DNA from: Alentia gelatinosa
Lineage: Eukaryota; Annelida; Polychaeta; Phyllodocida; Polynoidae
Length of the DNA stretch: 64,000 nt
NCBI GenBank assembly: GCA_950022655.1
Contig: OX465581.1
Span: forward strand, 28,429,300 to 28,493,299
Direction of reading: 5' to 3'
A program made the position numbers and the translations under genes. Positions 61,150-64,000 of this stretch are shown here, piece after piece; within the stretch, counting starts at the first letter, position 1; each line of letters opens with the position of its first letter. The notes under the pieces were generated by a model, which searched no databases, was not told the origin of the DNA, and worked only from the letters and a program-made list of their open reading frames with translations.

Positions 61150-62406
61150 AGCATGGAACCCAGGAGGACTTGTTCCGGCCTGAGTGCGCCTCCCGCGTTG
61201 ATCGCCGCCCGCCCCGAGTCTTCCGTCCTCCCCCTGCCCCCTAACGACCCACTGCCTGATTCCTCAACTCCAGGGTGCCTGTCACGGCGCTACGACACCT
61301 GGCGGGCGGAGGTGGGTTAGCCCACATGGTGTGTATGCATGTAGGGAATGTAATAACCTTATATTTTACGACACATTGTAGGCAAGGATCAGCCTCCTGC
61401 CGACCTCCCACCACCTAAAACCACCCTCCCACCTCCTATGGCACTGACGCCTCGGTCGCGTTTTGACTGCTAGACCACTCGCTAACTGGATCAGAGCTCA
61501 GGGCCTGGATTGGAGTCGTGGCTTCGTCTACCTGTGATACACTGAGTGGACGGCAGGGAGAAAGTGTGCTCACCCACTGCCCCGCCCCTCACCGCCTACC
61601 TGTGAACTCCACTCGTCAGTCACTGTGTGCCGTCCAGTCCGTGCCCACGGTCAGCAGTGGCTGAATGGTGGCGGAGAGCAGCCGGAGCTGAAGGGGATAT
61701 CACACCGATCCGGCAGAGAAGGACTCCTAAATCTCAGTGAGACCCTACGCCGGCAGGTGCTGAAGGTGGATTGTCACTGGGGCGTGATAGCGCGGTGAGA
61801 GCGTCAGCGGTGGCCACCACCGAGATCCCGGCTGTACAATGAGAAGCCTCATAGTGGATGTGGGCGTGTGTTAACGGTAGAACTACATCAGTCAGTTGTC
61901 TGTCACAACGGCGGGTAGTTGACTGGGAAAGAGGAGTATTGAGAGAGGCGGTGATATCGAACACACCTACCTCCCAAAACGCCCGCCTCCCAACACACAA
62001 ACACGGTGCAGCAGCAGCGGCGACCAGTGACAGCGCGTGGAGGAGAGCGCCTACCTGGCGGCTTACCTGACAGCAGTGACCAGGGGCCCGGCGCCGCCTC
62101 CCCTCCCCCAGCGGTCCCCAGCCGGGCGCACGACAGTTGAGTAGGGATCAAAGTACGTTGAGCAGTGGTGACACACACACACCTGGAAGCTGTCTATTGG
62201 TGTGGCCGCTCGTAAGGCGAACATACTACAACTGTCAACTGACAGCCGGCCTCATAGAAACATCGATAGATTTGGATACTGTTTGTGACGGAGGTTGTTG
62301 GCTGAAGTTGGCATGGAGACAAGCCGACGTTAAAGCCTGTACTCTCATGACGTCGCCGTCGTTGTAGCCGTCGTTGTTGTCACGCCCGCGTCGACGTCAT
62401 CCCCAT
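61150..62406 (+). promoter_or_regulatory. GC-rich island with CRE-like sites and a splice donor
   Basis: CpG-dense sequence, with TGACGTCG near 62348 and GACGTCAT near 62391, ends at a consensus donor CCCCAT/GTAAGTGC at 62406. It reads like a 5' untranslated first exon on the plus strand. Short frames inside have no domain. Whether it serves the bHLH-PAS gene or a following gene cannot be told. Confidence 0.35.
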
Positions 62407-62409
62407 GTA

Positions 62410-64000
62410 AGTGCTCGTCCCACGTCACACATCCGTGCCCCATCAGTTTCAGCGCATACCTACGTTATCAGTACCAACTCACTTAATCACTCAGTATTTA
62501 TACGAGGAGGATATATATACAAAATTTGCACAATACATTTTTTATGCACATGACTTGACCCGGCGATTCCCCTCGATAGTTGTACATCTTTGTTTATTAA
62601 GTAGCACATTTATTATGTATGCCCTGTATATTTTTACAAGTGTCTGATACGACTACTGATCCGCACAACTAAAGGGAGACTACAATGGGGTTATTTATTA
62701 GAGCATGCTCGCATATTTATATACGTTGACTAAAGGTTAGGGTGGTCACATATAGACTTGCAGCGTCCTGCAAAAAGCCAGCCCTTCACTATCTGCCTAC
62801 TATTCACTGTGATATTGGGAAAGGAGTAGGGTGCCAGCGTTTCAGGGTCTTAGAGTTGTGCCCAGCTGACCATGACCAACCTCTTGAGACCGAAATATCT
62901 CAAGACCAACTGGTGCTTGATATAGTTTTATCCTAGACTCAGGCAGTTACAGAAATGGCAAGTTCACTGGGTGCAATTAGGTTACAGAAAACGATCCAGA
63001 GACTAGATGTAACCCAAACCTTTTAATTGTTATTCATAATTGCCCGCTCATTCACCAATGATGAACATATCATTTGGTCCTTGCCCATATAGCCTTCCAT
63101 GTCTTGGGAATCCTATAGATTATGATATTTTAAGACTGGTTTGCTGATTATAGTAACCATTATAGTATTCCGACTTAAAAATACCCCTGAAGTTCGTGTT
63201 GATACAAGAAGCGGTCACAGGTCACTGCTGCTTGATGTCGACCTAGTTGTCGGGAGGGAGGTCGCTGAAAAAGTAGATTGAGTGATTGCATTTTCCGTGG
63301 ATTCAACCCGTATCTTGGTTGCTTTTTTGTGGTTTAAGGAAAATCTTTATATCCCATCCGTTGTACAGATTTTCCATGAAAAACATACGTCGTCTCCATT
63401 GTAGAAACTTCAGGGTTCATCAGGACTGTAGGAATAAATTAGATATGACGAGCATGAGTAAATGAAAGATGAAGCTATACAAATTGTGTTATATAGAAAT
63501 ATACCAAGTTACTCACTAATTGTAAGAGTATACCATATAACACCTTGTGTCAGTTATTCAGTGGAACTAGAGCTAGACAGTTTTGCATTGTGGTAACGAG
63601 TTTAATATATATATATGCTTATTCTAGACTTGTTCATTACACGTACAGGCAACTTCGAATATTGCCAATGGTGCAAACATAAATTCCATCAAATCAGATG
63701 GATGGATACAATAAATCTTTCTGGTTATACAACGTACACAGATACAGTTTGTTCAATGTGCAGACCAACTATATAATACTGCACGTACGAGGAAATTATA
63801 TTAGATGGCTGCCTGTATATATATGTATTTATTACTAAATGTTACATTTATGGTATGTAGGTTATTATCGAGGAGATAGCAAAGAACACTCTCCGTTATA
63901 TAACGGGTCATGTGTGAACAGAATGATCATGACGTAACGTCACATCGTTACGACTGACGTACGAGTTCCCGCTTATAACGTGTGGCGGCCGCTCCCACAC
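62410..64000. other. Non-coding stretch to window end
   Basis: AT-rich with short TA runs (for example 63606-63616). No exon, repeat family or RNA gene recognised. Confidence 0.35.

Noticed and set aside
1..64000. tRNA, rRNA, CRISPR or bacterial-type operons
   Set aside because: No cloverleaf, conserved rRNA block, regular spacer array or ribosome-binding-site-linked gene series was seen. The window is eukaryotic.

Overview
This is an animal nuclear genome window, AT-rich and repeat-dense, with spliced exons and long introns. No bacterial-type coding is present. The repeats suggest a lophotrochozoan, most likely a mollusc: a SINE-like tail ending in GGACGTTAAAC plus (CAAA)n, a DIRS-type tyrosine-recombinase retrotransposon, Ty3/gypsy and non-LTR remnants, and many fold-back MITEs. 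The species assignment is inference.

One host gene is well supported. Seven plus-strand exons between 12917 and 50010 have GT/AG borders and fully compatible phases. They give about 303 open codons of a bHLH-PAS transcription factor: bHLH, a 19-codon linker exon, PAS-A over four exons, and the first part of PAS-B. It resembles the HIF/SIM/Trachealess class but matches none of those families closely, so I treat it as a divergent orphan. The start-codon exon and everything after the first half of PAS-B were not found in the window. The second intron is about 28.9 kb. It contains a GC-rich island (about 25.3-26.8 kb) with CRE-like and CCAAT motifs and a strong splice donor, which may be an internal promoter for a form lacking bHLH. 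A second GC-rich, donor-bearing island lies at 61.2-62.4 kb.

Layout: 1-5.4 kb, dispersed repeats and a fold-back element. 5.4-8.5 kb, two degenerate minisatellites split by a fold-back transposon. 9-11.7 kb, a broken minus-strand Ty3/gypsy pol. 12.9-16.9 kb, exons A and B. 17.4-20 kb, a decayed DIRS element with a nested SINE-like insert. 20.9-21.6 kb, a minus-strand LINE reverse transcriptase. 25.3-26.8 kb, the GC-rich island. 32.8-33.7 kb, long AT/AAT microsatellites. 40.2-40.8 kb, a TTAA-flanked element. 45.7-50 kb, exons C to G with a palindromic MITE in one intron. 55.1-55.4 kb, a TAA-flanked MITE. 55.9-56.2 kb, a LINE tail. The rest is intronic or intergenic sequence in which I see no gene.

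Most of the short ORFs are chance frames in repeats. No tRNA, rRNA or CRISPR array was recognised.
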